Shown in pieces: positions 9,809-21,165 of a stretch of 64,000 bases of DNA. Position numbers and translations under genes: made by a program. The DNA is taken from assembly GCA_004794655.1 (NCBI GenBank), contig SMMW01000040.1, positions 248,001 through 312,000 on the forward strand. The letters run 5' to 3'. The DNA comes from Marisa cornuarietis (taxonomy: Eukaryota; Mollusca; Gastropoda; Architaenioglossa; Ampullariidae). The notes under the pieces are model-generated. The model saw only the letters and a program-made list of their open reading frames with translations. It was not told where the DNA came from and did not search any database. Every line of letters starts with the position of its first letter. The stretch's first letter is position 1.

Positions 9809-11674
9809 TTATACACGGGTCCCACATCGTTTGACCAGTCGGAGTTCTTTACAACTTATTCAGACGACACACAATATAACTTATTCAGGTCACCTAGATA
9901 GTGCCACATGATTGGCAAACAGGTCTGGTAGGCTCGTCGTGACGGAAGCAGCAAGACGCGAAACAAAGCTGTGACCCATCTTGTCTGTGACTGAATCTCA
10001 CGTACTTAGCACTGCTGTCCTCTGACCAGTTCTGTGGAGTCCTTTAACACGAACGGCTATTCCGTTCACCTCAATCTTTTGTATGAAGCGGAGAGATGGG
10101 TGTTGAGAGGTGCGGTTCTGTGGCAGTGTCATGAAACGTATGGCAGCAGAACCTGTATGCTTCCCGCAGAACAAGCATTACTTGTAACTTTGAACCTGGT
10201 CACTCAGATCACGGTCTATCACAGGGAACCTGATGACAAATGCTTGCATAAAATGGCTTTTTGTCACCAGTTGGACGGATTATTGCTTATTTCTGTAAAG
10301 CAACTGACAGAACACTTAACAAGAATATACACATGGCAAGACTAGATGTCATTTACAGAATTGAAAAAGAACCTATCATTGACACCTGACTTTTTTTTTT
10401 TTAAAGCAGAGGAGCTACAGTCCTATATTAATAAATGAATTGTTGCTTCCATAAAAGAAAGAAAGTGATAAAAGAATATTTCAAAAATGAAATGCTTTGC
10501 AATATCACAACATAAAGCACTCCAGCTAATTGTATATATTTGTATAATATGAAAAGTGCTATACATATCCTCCATGACCAAATTTGTTCAAACATCCGTG
10601 TAAAATGTGATAAATTAATAGAAATTTATAAGACACCTATAAACCACCACTAAAAAAGTTTCCCAAAATAAAATAAATTACGTAGGCACAGATTTTAAAA
10701 CAGTGATCTCTCTACAGCTAATTAATCAGTTATCTATTTCAGTTACAATAACCTATAACCTGATGAACTGCATTTGCTTCTACACCTGCAACTTTGCTGA
10801 CCTAGTCTTTTGATGGTTTTTTTTAAACACATTCCATTTAACACAATGGATCCATCATCTTAGTTTCTGCTTGCTATTCACATGAATTGTTATTCACATT
10901 ATTATTCGTGATGAGAAATCTTGCAGGTGGATGGAAAAAGTTGGGGGAGCAGGCAGCTCTGGTTTTCTGCTCAACCAGCTAAACTTAATGGTTTGCTTAT
11001 CTTGTTGAACCATAATCTTGCAGCCTGAATTAACTTTAAAACTACTATAACATTAGAAATGTTACAATGGACAATATAAAAATTGGTTTTAAAAGTTATA
11101 TCACAGGTTAAGTAGTGCTGTTAGAGTGATCAACTTAAATATTTTGAATTATGGTGTATGGGTACACTGATATCAATCGGTCACATACAGTGACTCATAT
11201 TAGACTATACAGCAAATCCTATTAGACTATACAACGAATAAGTTTTGAAGCAAGGACAAAATGAAGACAGTTACAGAACAAAAATTTTTTTTTAAAATGA
11301 ATTGTTGAATAAATAATGACACCAAGCATTTCAGAAAGAATTTAGCTTCCCAGATTGTTTCTTCCTGCTGGAAACAAAAACTAAAAAGTCACCATCCATG
11401 AACAAGCAAGTCTTCAAAAGACACAGGGTTTTTTTTCCTATTACTTCTTCAAACACTGGCATATTAAAAAGAATAACAAAGCTACATAAATCAATTAAAT
11501 TCATTAAAACAATGAATATATATATATATATATATATTTTTCTTTTTTCTTTTATTTATTTACCAGGTATCCTTTCATGTAGAACATTGGGAAACCATTC
11601 TTCTGTCATGTAATCTACGCTTAGAAAATCAGCGCAAGAGAATATTAAGTTCCAACTGGCATTTCAAGTAGATA

Positions 11675-14600
11675 TCATGTCGATTCCATCCTCCGAACAC
11701 CACATTCGCAGCAGAATTTGGCAGATGAAATAGGGTAGCGAGAGCCACACTCGTGGCAAAACTTGGGCAGCGATGTTGGTTCATTGAAAGTGTTGGACAT
11801 CAGTTTCTTTGCTCCAGCAGTAGAAACGATTTTGCTGTTGTTACTGCTACTACTACTGCGTCTGGCGCCCTCTGGGTGTAGTTTATTTGGACTCCTCATG
11901 ACAAAGGGTTCACCGTTAGAAGTCTGACCCTCAAAGTGACTGTGTTGCCAGTTGTTGCCAGCTGCACGTTGATGTCTGCTGGACGGAGTTTTTTCTGCTG
12001 CACTTTCTTGCTGTAATCTGTTTTTGATGCCAGGGGAAAAATCAGTGCTGGTTTCAACTGCCTGATGTGAGTGTGATGTGGGAAGCAATGAGGGGCTGGA
12101 CATACCTGCTTTAACGCCGACTCTGCAAACAGAGAATAACAAAGCTGATAAAGAAAATTAGAGGATATATTCTTTGTTATTAATCTCCTCTACCCCAAAC
12201 ACCGTCAAGTTATAAAGAAAACAAAAAGAACATAAAAGAAAAAAAAATCCTTCTGTTTTTTCTGTTTCTGCACTTATAGATAATGATAATATGTTCCCAT
12301 AACTTTAAAACATTATTAAAGTTATTGTGCCACTCCTACTTTTCAGAGCACCAAGAATGGTCAACTCCTGTAATTATATATTATTAACAAACATAAAACT
12401 GTCCACCCCATCATCATCTCTCAAATTACATATTGCTTTTAATGCTGTGAATGGTAACGATCACCAATGCTGTGTTAATCCCACTTTCCCAAAGACCAGA
12501 AATTTAAATGCATACTGATTTCTGAATCACACCTAGCTGTCTACATTACTCAAACATAAATCACATATTGCTCAACACTATCTTAACAAATATTCAAAAC
12601 GAAATCTGTGTCTAAAAATATAAGTGATGCTTTAATTTCTCAGATGTCATGCAGTACAGCTGTTAGTCCTCGCAAAATAGCCTTCAGGCTGCCTTATAAA
12701 GGCACACTCATTGGTGGATGCACCCATGCACACAAGCATATGAATATAACCACATGTACACAAAAGCCATAAACATCACTTTCATAGACTTTAAAGCCAA
12801 GCCTTAAATCTCTCCAATACTCTTATGAGGCAAGCATTTGAGAATACATTTAAAATTACTGATGTAATTGCCCACACATTATTGCCTAATAAAGAAACCA
12901 CTAACGAAGTCTCTAGCAGGTTTCACTAAAAAAGAAGACCATAACATTCATGAAATCATGAACACAGAAATGAATAAAACATGTCACTATCAAACATAAT
13001 TACAGGAATATCATTATTGAAAAACTTACAAAAAGTACAAAACTATGGGATATTTTAAAAAGACACTTTAAGACGATGCAAGGATGAATTGAAATTACTC
13101 ATCTATTTTATACATGAAAAAATTAAAATAACTAAACAAAAGAAAAAAAATCTGTCCTCACACAAGACGCCATAAATAACCAGAGACATCCATAGAGATT
13201 TTACCATAATTTATGCAAACTTAACAGCTTTTAAATAACCCTCTAGGGCGTCTAAAAATTATTTCTATGTTCAAAAACATAGGCTTAAAATTTATGATTT
13301 TGAAGACGATAGCAAAACTGCAGAGCCACGCACATGGAGCATGAGCCATGATAGTGAGCATATCGTGGTCTGCCAGTAGGGCCACAATCGTGGTCCATCG
13401 TGCAAAGAGAGAATCACAACGTGGAGCAGAGCCACGGTAGTGGCCCATTGGCTTCTGCCGGCAGAGCCTATAAAAAGGCCCATCGCCCTAAAAGGATTAA
13501 GGAACAGCTAATGATGTAAGTCTCAAATAGGCTAGGTACAGAAAAGAATATAGAAGAATAACTCATCTGATGTGGCCACATACACATATAAACATAAAAA
13601 CTGTATAAAATGAAAGTATTTCTGTTAGCGGGGATATAAATATTATAAGGGTACTAAGTGTGAACAGCATTTTATAATGTGAGATATATAAACAAAATTG
13701 CATGCAATTTCCAAACATGCAGGGAACGAAATTAACTCACAATGTATATGCACACAGAACCACCCTGCCAGTAAACTAAACATAAAGTGCAGTTGTAATT
13801 ATCCCGGCTTTCATCAACTAAAAAACAATAAACAAACAAACAAAATCACCAACAAATGGAAGCAATATAAACAGAAGTATTGTTCTAAATGAAAAGACAG
13901 TTCACAAACTGAGAATGAAGATTTAACTTGAACAAAGTGAACAGAGAACAAGAAAGTGAAAGCTGGAATCATGTTCACGTTTCATATAAACAAAGGTTTA
14001 CACCAAATCAGTCTGCATTTAATATTCAAACTTGTTAATGTGGATTATCAGTCATATTGTCTTTGTAAAAACACTATTTTATCTGCCGTCACAGCTGGAT
14101 CTCACTACCGGCTGAACCAAGAACAGTCGACTTTTCCAGATTTCAGGAAAAGACAAAGTATACCCAAAGAGAGGGTCTTAAAGTAACTTCCCTTTGAGTA
14201 CCATCATGCACAGAACTGTTCTATAACATCTCTGTACATGGCTATTCCTATGCATGCATAAAATCGCTGCCCTCTGCATGCATTTCTCTCCAGGAAATGA
14301 GGAAATGGGTTCCTCCTGATCTGCATGCATTAAGGGGAGAACTGGTATGCATCCAACCAAATATAAGCATGCCAGTTTGAGTATACCTGCCAAGTGGGGT
14401 ACCAAGTGCTGATGCTTGCCCCTTGCTACCCCTGCTTTGGTGCTGAGAGCTTACATCCCTGCCAGACTTGGGAATAGCAGAACTGACTTTGCTACCTAGC
14501 TGCATCTGCAACACCTCTTTCTTAGCCTGCTGGTAGTTTGTAAGGTCTCGGCTAGTAAGCAGCCCACGCCCAGGAGGCACATTCTGCACCTGTTGCTCAT

Positions 14601-17600
14601 CTTCTTCCTGGGTGGGTTAAATGCAAATGAGGGTAGACTGCATTTTGTAGTGATGACTGGATGAAAAGGGAATAGTGTATACTGCAATTTGGGCTCATGC
14701 ATGTGTACCAGGGTATGCAAAAATCATAATCTCACAATCAGTAATCAAGCAACAATTAAAAAATACAGCTTATGGAAAGATAAACTACAAAGAGTTGTTA
14801 ATGCATTCCAAGTACATTAGCACAACAAAATCTACAGATAAGAAGAGAATACAGACAAGAGAATCAGATTTATTCTCAAATTTCAATCTCCCAAACAAAA
14901 GTAGAACCTTAAAAATTATAGTAATTTTCAGAGGACACATCAGGAGTCAGATTAACCAAGCATGAAAACATCAATTAAGCTGATGAGAATGCTGGCATCA
15001 ACCAATGAAGCTGAATAATTACTCTTGATTTTCTTCAAGGAATAGCTGTTCAAACTAAAAGACGCCATATGCTCTCAAGGGTCATGTTACATTTTCCCTC
15101 ATTTTTAAAGACCAACCTGAATGGGTTACATTTTTTGCAGACATCGGTAGATATAGGCGATATAAATATAACCTGTAAATTGCAGCCTCCAAAACCCATC
15201 CGTTAATTAATTATCTGCTAGCAAAGTACGCGATTTACACCTGCGATCAATGAGCGCCCCTAACAGTGTACTACGTGTTGACGGCTGCCAATGCTGTGAA
15301 TGGTGCACTAGTGTGACATAGTACACTGTTAGCGGAGCTTGTTGATCGTAGGGGCAAATCGTAGTGGATAATTAATTAATGAATGGGTTTTGGAGGCTAA
15401 AATTTACAGGTTAGTTTTATATCGTCTGTATCTACCGATATCTGAAAACAACAAAACCATTCAGGTTGGTCTTTAAATAACCTTTAGGGAGTGAATTTCT
15501 TCACACGGCTTGAGCCATTATGTCTTGAGGATGGGTAAAGGTAAAGCTTAGGTAGAAAGGTGTACCCTCATTTGCAATTTCTATCTGTATTATTGTGTGT
15601 CTGTGTGCTTATGTGGGAATGCAAACATGCCCACATGCATGCAAGGCTATATTAATGCATGTGTATGTGTTAAAGGCATAAGTACACCAGCAGAATGTTC
15701 ATCACCATACATGTGTCCTCAAAAACCAAATCTATACCTTTTTATGTGACTGAATACAGAGCAGAAGATCGAAACTCCTCTTTCACTCTCTCCTCTTCCT
15801 TTTACTTCCTTACTACCTTTCCTTCAGCTTCTCTTGCTTCTCTATATGGACTGAAGGAATGTGTTCAGAGTGGGAGGTTCTTTGAATGCTAGGTAAAGTG
15901 TGTAGCTCCTGTATAAATGCTATGTAAAATGTTTAGCTCTCAGTTAATAAATGATGGGAATAAAAAATAAAAACTAAACCTATGCCCAGAAGGAGAAAAA
16001 GAAAAAAAGAGTTGAAATGCTGATGCAAAACTGTTCTCGCTTAACATACCTGACTGGATCCAGAACTTCGACCCCTTCCAGCCGGTGGAGCTCCAACTGC
16101 TGAAAAGACAGATGCTTGCATAGGTGAACAACTAGAAAATGCCTAGACAATGATAGAAACTAGCTGGATAGAATAAGAACAAGCTAGGGAGTGAACAGAA
16201 TAAAGCAAAGCTCACATATGAGAAGACAGGGAGTGGAGGACAAATAGACCTCAAAAGACTGCTGAATGCACTCATAATTTATCTAAAAATAGTGACTGAT
16301 TCAAATAGCGAACACTAACAAGACTTAAAGTTTGGACAATAATTTACTGATTTCAATTAACTCCCATACAAATGATTGAAGGAAGATGTCTTAACTGCAA
16401 CTCACCAGTTCTACCAGCTGAACCTGGGGCTGGTATGCGACTGCCTCCAGCAGCAGGGATGCGACTGCCTACACCAACATTAGAGGGACCACCGGGGCTT
16501 GCAACAGCACCAGGAGAGTTTTTCACTTTGGGCTTTGGGGGCTGGTACTTTAAAACAAAAGGAAAACAAAGACAAAGACTTTCAATTATGTCTTGATCAT
16601 CAGTACACACACACACACACAATATCTTAGTTTCAGTCAAAAACAAAGCATGAAGTAAACACAGTACCCGAGATCTTGTGCTGACTTTGGTGGATTACTA
16701 GTGTTATCATGTTACTCAATCCTGATGTACTTAAAAGCCAATTTTAGAGGGCAAGGGTGTTTGCTGCTGACCAACAGCTATTTTTTAAAAATTTCGACTC
16801 GGCAACTGTCTACTGTTCTAGGCAAGAAATCACTGCATCCAAAAGAATTAATTCTTTACAGAGTTTCATACCTTGAAATTTACTACTCAATAGTGCTAGC
16901 ATAGGTTAATCACTACTACAAGCCAAACATCACACAGATCCAGCCTGCAGCATATCAATGCCACAAAAATTTCTGAGAATCCCTACCTGTCACTTCATTC
17001 TGGTACTAAAGTTAACAATAAAAATGATCACTGTACGTGTCCTAGTCCTACAAAGGACTAAAAAAAAGGAGATGTACATGGGATGGACTACCGTGAACCT
17101 AGAGGCATCAATACCTGGGTACGAGTTGCTTGTTTAGCTTTTGATGAAGGGTTTGGTGGTTGCCGAGCACCAAGGCGCTGTGACTGCTCCTTGCAGAAGT
17201 TAATATGACGATCTGCTGCTGTCTGGTTAAAGCGACGAGAACAGTATGGACACTGGATATAGTCTGTTGACAGATACAAGTTCAAAAATTGCTTTTAAAT
17301 GATATCCCTTAGACCAGCGTTTCTCAACCTTTTACTTGTGACGCCCCCCCCAGACGAATAAAGGTACGTCCGCGCGCCCCCCTTAGCCACTAATACCTAT
17401 ATGAGATATGAGAAAATGACCGCCTTTGCGGCCCCCTTTTCAGCCCCCCAGGTTGAGAACAGCGGCCTTAGACATTTAGAAAAAAAGGAGTGCTGAACGG
17501 TACCCTCCACTCTCCAAATAATTAACTGCTTACTGCTATTGGGAATGTATGCATCTCAAGAAGAAATCTGCAGAAAGATTATTCCCCTTTGTCTATAATG

Positions 17601-20600
17601 AATCAATACTAAAGCTATTGACTCAGTATTCATCATTTTACACCTGTCATGACACATATTCTGTAACTGTTTTTGTGAAAGAGTATGTTATCAACTTCTG
17701 TTACTCATTTTTGCATTTCTGAAAAGTCGAACCTGTTAAATCTTCAAATTAATGCAAAGAAGACACGTCATCTTGTTTCTGCATATTTATCGATTTCCAA
17801 CATCCAAGCCTACAGAAACTGGTGTAAAGAATATCCATAATGCTAAGCCATTAATATGATGTGAAATTCAAGAGATAATGATGCGTCAATGGTATCAACA
17901 AAATTCCTGGCAGTCTGGAAAAGAAAGATGTTAGCACCCAAGAAAGTAAAGTTAGTAGAGAATGGCACACATTTCTGTTTATCTGCAGAAGCTATTGGAA
18001 AGACCTCAGTTTTGTCATCATTTTCTATTAGTTGATGGACATGCTGGGAAGAGAGTAAAATAAAACCACTCACCTGGGTTAATGCTGGGTGGGGGAGGAG
18101 GAGGCAAAGGTCCTCCTTCTTGCATGGCTTTGGTGGCCCCACGAGCAGCACGGACTGAGTTGATGAAGTCTTCATGCTTTGCACGCCAGTTAGACCTTGG
18201 TGGTGCTACTTCCTATGCATCCACAATACACAGCACTTGGTTCTCGGAAAAGTCATGACATATTTTTCTATATTTTTTCTAAGGGCATTTATTTAAATAA
18301 AGAACTAAGATCAATGATATATTGCTTGTTTTGGTCAACAACCTTTTGTCATCTTTTAATGAGCTTCATAATTCCTCGTTCATAGAAGGACCTGTCTTTA
18401 TTGGCAAAAAAAAAAAAAAAATGAACAAAGTGATGATTTTCAGCCTCATCTAAATTGAACGTAATACCAAGCAATGAGTTTTGAAGAGAGTGAAACAAGA
18501 CTAAGACTGACGGTGCAATGTCAGGTAAGTACAGTGGGTGTGGCAACACATCGAGCTCCAATAACTTTTGACGGGTGATCAAACTTGTGTGTGGTCTTCC
18601 GTTGTCATAATGGAACATGACACCTTTATGATTGACAAGCGCTGGGAATTTCTGGATGATGGATTCATTCAAACTGTCCAATAGCTGACAGTATACATTC
18701 GAACTGATTGTTTGGTTCCTTGGTAAGAGCTCGAAAAATCATGGCACCTTTAAAATCCAACCACACCGACAGCATGACCTTCCTCTGAGGAATGTCTTCT
18801 TTTGATATCACTTGAAGCAAATCATCACGTTGGGACCAAGACCAGTTGTGCACCAAATTGTTGTAAACAATCCACTTCTTGTCACCAGTTATCAGTCACT
18901 TCAAAAAAAAGATCATTTTCCTCGCATTTAATGAGCCTATTGCAGATGTTTATACGCACTATCAAATAAAGGTCTTTGAGTTCATGGGGAACCTTACGTA
19001 TCCCACCTTATTCAGGTGGTCATAAATGATTGAATGATGAATTTTCAATGTTTCTGAAATCTCTTATGTCATGTAACATGTGTTTGACTTGATCAATGCC
19101 TTTATTATGACGTCATCAACCTCAGTGAGCCTCCATAACCAAGGAACATCTCTGAGATAGAAATCACCAGCACGGAATTTTGTGGAACCATGAATGGTAT
19201 GACAACTACAGAAAAGCTGAGATCATAAAAATCTATGAAACCCCATATAGTTTCAGTGATATGCATAAATATGCAGCTTATTTAACCCAGTGAGCCCGTA
19301 GAGCCAGTTTACTGGCTAACCCGGCAGAGCGTGATGAGCCACGATAGTGGCTGTGCTCCACGATCATGATTTTCTCTTTGCACGATTGTGGCCCTACTGG
19401 CAGAACACAATGAGCAACGATACGCTTACTATCGTGGCTCGTGCTCCATGAGCGTGGCTCTGCAGTTTCACTATCGCCTTCAAAATCGTAAATTTTAAGC
19501 CCATGTTTTTGAACATAGAAATATTTTTATCCTGGGCTAAGAGGGTTAAACATTTTGTCATAGAAAACAGCTTAGGAAGAAAACTTGGTTTTTTGCAGCC
19601 TAAAACATTAATATAGGCTACCACATGTTGTCTAACCATATAAACTTTGATGACCTCTCACCCTGCATACTGCCACATGTTGTCTAGCCATATAAACTTT
19701 GACCTTTCACCCTACATACTGTCCTTCACTCTCTTCCCTTTTCTAATTTCTCTTATAAGAAAAATACTGTTACATGAGAGAACTTTTTCCAGCAGTCCAA
19801 ACCTTTTTCTGTGCCTGCTTGATCTGACGATAGGTGACCTCTGTTCCATCTGCCCGCTGCTTTGCAGAGTCAAAAACCTTGCGCTTTTTTGATACACTTT
19901 TGGTGCATACACGTTCATGCACTGACTGCACACATAACAGGAAACAGAACTGATATGCTCAACTTAAAACTGATAAACAAAAACAACACAAAGCGAAACA
20001 AACTTAATTTTAAGTAGGACATCAAATAACAGAAATCATAAAGTGTTAAGGAGCCTATACGATTTCACTACTATACCTGAATAAAGACCCTACTTCAAGA
20101 ATCTGTAATGGAAAACAGCTTGGGAAGATAACTTAGTCATGCACAATAGAACACAAACAAACACATAAGCTTGGAAAAAATTGTGCTTACCAGAAGATCA
20201 AGCTTATTACTGACCAAAATACACAAAGAAAGCAACACTCATAGTTACCATGTGCTTGTTTAATAACTATCAGCAAACTCAAAGTCCCTAAGTTTTTATA
20301 TGGATATATTCGCTTTACAAACGCCCATCAACTATTCTTTTGGACCTGGGATGATTCAGCTTTCGGTGTTGGGACAAGGTGGTCTTATCTGGGATGATAT
20401 GGACAAAGCTGGGACGATCTGACTCAGGATGTGAAGCCATATGGTCTTAAGGCAAAATGTATATAAAGTGTATACAGCCCCACCATGTCTCTTGATGCAA
20501 TAAAGAAAACTGAAGTAAATGAACAGAATCAAGTGATGCCTTCAGAAGCAAACTATTCAATATAGTTTAAGAACTTTAAGGACTCATTTTGCAAAGCTAT

Positions 20601-21165
20601 ATTTACATAGGTCCACAGCATCCTTAAAAACTTACCAAAGACTGTTTCACGAACTGTCGACCACAAATTTTACATGGAAAGCGTGGTTCCCCTGTAGATC
20701 AGAAATTAGATTATTGGAAGATTTTGTTATCTTTCTTCGGAAGAATGTGCAGAAGAGACTTTGTAACACCCCTTTCCTACCCACTACACAAACACACATA
20801 AATTTATGACCGGGCCTATAAGCCGTAAGCAGACTGCCACCTCAAGTCAACGTTTCATACCTAACACGCACTGTCAATCATTTCCATTATCTGTGTTTTG
20901 ATTTCAGCCATATCTGACTTTGTTTCCCTGAAGCTATATAAATATCACTCGTCTATGCTAATCGAAGCGCTGCCGACTTGACAAGTAAAACTGAGATGCT
21001 ATTTTACGTCCCAAATATATAAAGAACTATTCACTAGAAGAGCACTTAAACTATAGTGTGTTTTATATGGATATATTCGCTTTACAAACGCCCATCAAAT
21101 GTAAAATATCGACGGTCTTCAATCGTATCTAACGACTATCATTCTTGTTTACCTGAGTCCGACAT
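11675..21165 (-). CDS. ZC2HC1A: Zinc finger C2HC domain-containing protein 1A homologue
   Basis: Nine coding exons: 21153-21165, 20636-20691, 19803-19925, 18074-18212, 17115-17263, 16406-16547, 16050-16099, 14387-14607 and 11675-12122. They total 1341 bp or 446 residues, against about 325 in human. All phases agree. The first C2HC finger has Cys11, Cys14, His26 and Cys30 and is split between exons 2 and 3. A Lys-rich stretch and a proline run in exon 4 follow. The second C2HC finger has Cys115, Cys118, His130 and Cys134. A Ser/Gly/Pro-rich middle comes next, then the conserved C-terminal four-cysteine knuckle at Cys420, 423, 435/436 and 438, ending in RRMEST. The family is poorly characterised; zinc binding is expected and the molecular role is unknown. 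Introns are loaded with MITEs, a mariner and a foldback, yet the coding frame is intact. The paralogue ZC2HC1B is a possible alternative name. Confidence 0.9.
13239..13496 (+). mobile_element. TTAA-type (piggyBac-like) MITE, copy 1
   Basis: A 258 bp element in intron 8 of the ZC2HC1A gene. It starts CCCTCTAGGGCG and ends CGCCCTAAAAGGA, with TTAA at 13497-13500 and a decayed ATAA at 13235-13238. Its body, rich in GAGCCACG/ATCGTGG motifs, matches the reverse complement of 19286-19545. Confidence 0.75.
15058..15530. mobile_element. Foldback element / long imperfect palindrome
   Basis: Almost the whole segment is an inverted repeat. The left arm includes AAGACCAACCTGAATGG (from 15108) and GCCTCCAAAACCCAT; the right arm carries the complements, ending CCATTCAGGTTGGTCTT near 15475. 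Inner parts also pair: AACAGTGTACTA on the left with TAGTACACTGTTAG on the right. The loop centres near 15290. Outer arms beyond 15108 and 15475 match more weakly. It lies in intron 7 of ZC2HC1A. No coding capacity is seen. Confidence 0.8.
17315..17465. mobile_element. hAT-type MITE
   Basis: A 151 bp element with terminal inverted repeats of the CAGCGTTTCTCAACCT type. It is flanked by an exact 8 bp duplication, CCTTAGAC, at 17307-17314 and 17466-17473. Eight-base target duplications and CAG...TTCTCAACC termini are hallmarks of hAT elements. It lies in intron 4 of ZC2HC1A, about 45 bp upstream of the acceptor of exon 5. Confidence 0.88.
18349..19190 (-). pseudogene. Decayed mariner transposase
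   Basis: Fragments of a mariner transposase are read on the minus strand in intron 3 of ZC2HC1A. In order they are a helix-turn-helix region with a VPHEL motif (about 18990-19060), a TGDKKW segment holding the first catalytic Asp (about 18880), a DFKG segment, YDNGRPH with the second Asp (about 18605), and PDIAPS (about 18525). The frame breaks at about 18665-18681 and has upstream stops. The Asp expected after PDIAPS in the DD34D triad is replaced by Val. It is therefore inactive. I did not recognise its terminal repeats. Confidence 0.85.
19286..19545 (-). mobile_element. TTAA-type (piggyBac-like) MITE, copy 2
   Basis: A 260 bp element flanked on both sides by TTAA (19282-19285 and 19546-19549). 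Its ends are CCCAGTGAGCCCG and, inverted, CCCTCTTAGCCCAGG. The body is the reverse complement of the element at 13239-13496. TTAA flanks are the piggyBac target signature. It lies next to the mariner relic in intron 3 of ZC2HC1A. Confidence 0.82.
20294..20331. repeat. 38 bp direct repeat, copy 1
   Basis: A 38 bp stretch beginning TTTTATATGGATATATTCGC recurs exactly at 21061-21098 in the same orientation, 767 bp away. Copy 1 is in intron 2 and copy 2 in intron 1 of ZC2HC1A. Confidence 0.85.
21061..21098. repeat. 38 bp direct repeat, copy 2
   Basis: Exact second copy of the sequence at 20294-20331, about 55 bp downstream of the first coding exon's donor in transcript sense. Confidence 0.85.

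Larger units (their letters stand above)
8092..11674. other. Spacer between ShKT gene and ZC2HC1A gene
   Basis: This AT-rich stretch has no conserved gene that I recognise. It holds two SINE-like segments (about 9238-9365 and 9560-9808) and an isolated cysteine-rich open segment at 8936-9089. A GGT/GGC-rich open stretch at 10034-10345 on the plus strand has no recognisable domain. From 10350 to 11674 I see only AT-rich sequence, a TA microsatellite at about 11514-11536, and presumably the 3' untranslated region of the downstream minus-strand gene. Confidence 0.6.

Noticed and set aside
10034..10345. 103-codon plus-strand frame
   Set aside because: No recognised domain, signal peptide or splice context; it is isolated in repeat-bearing intergenic sequence.
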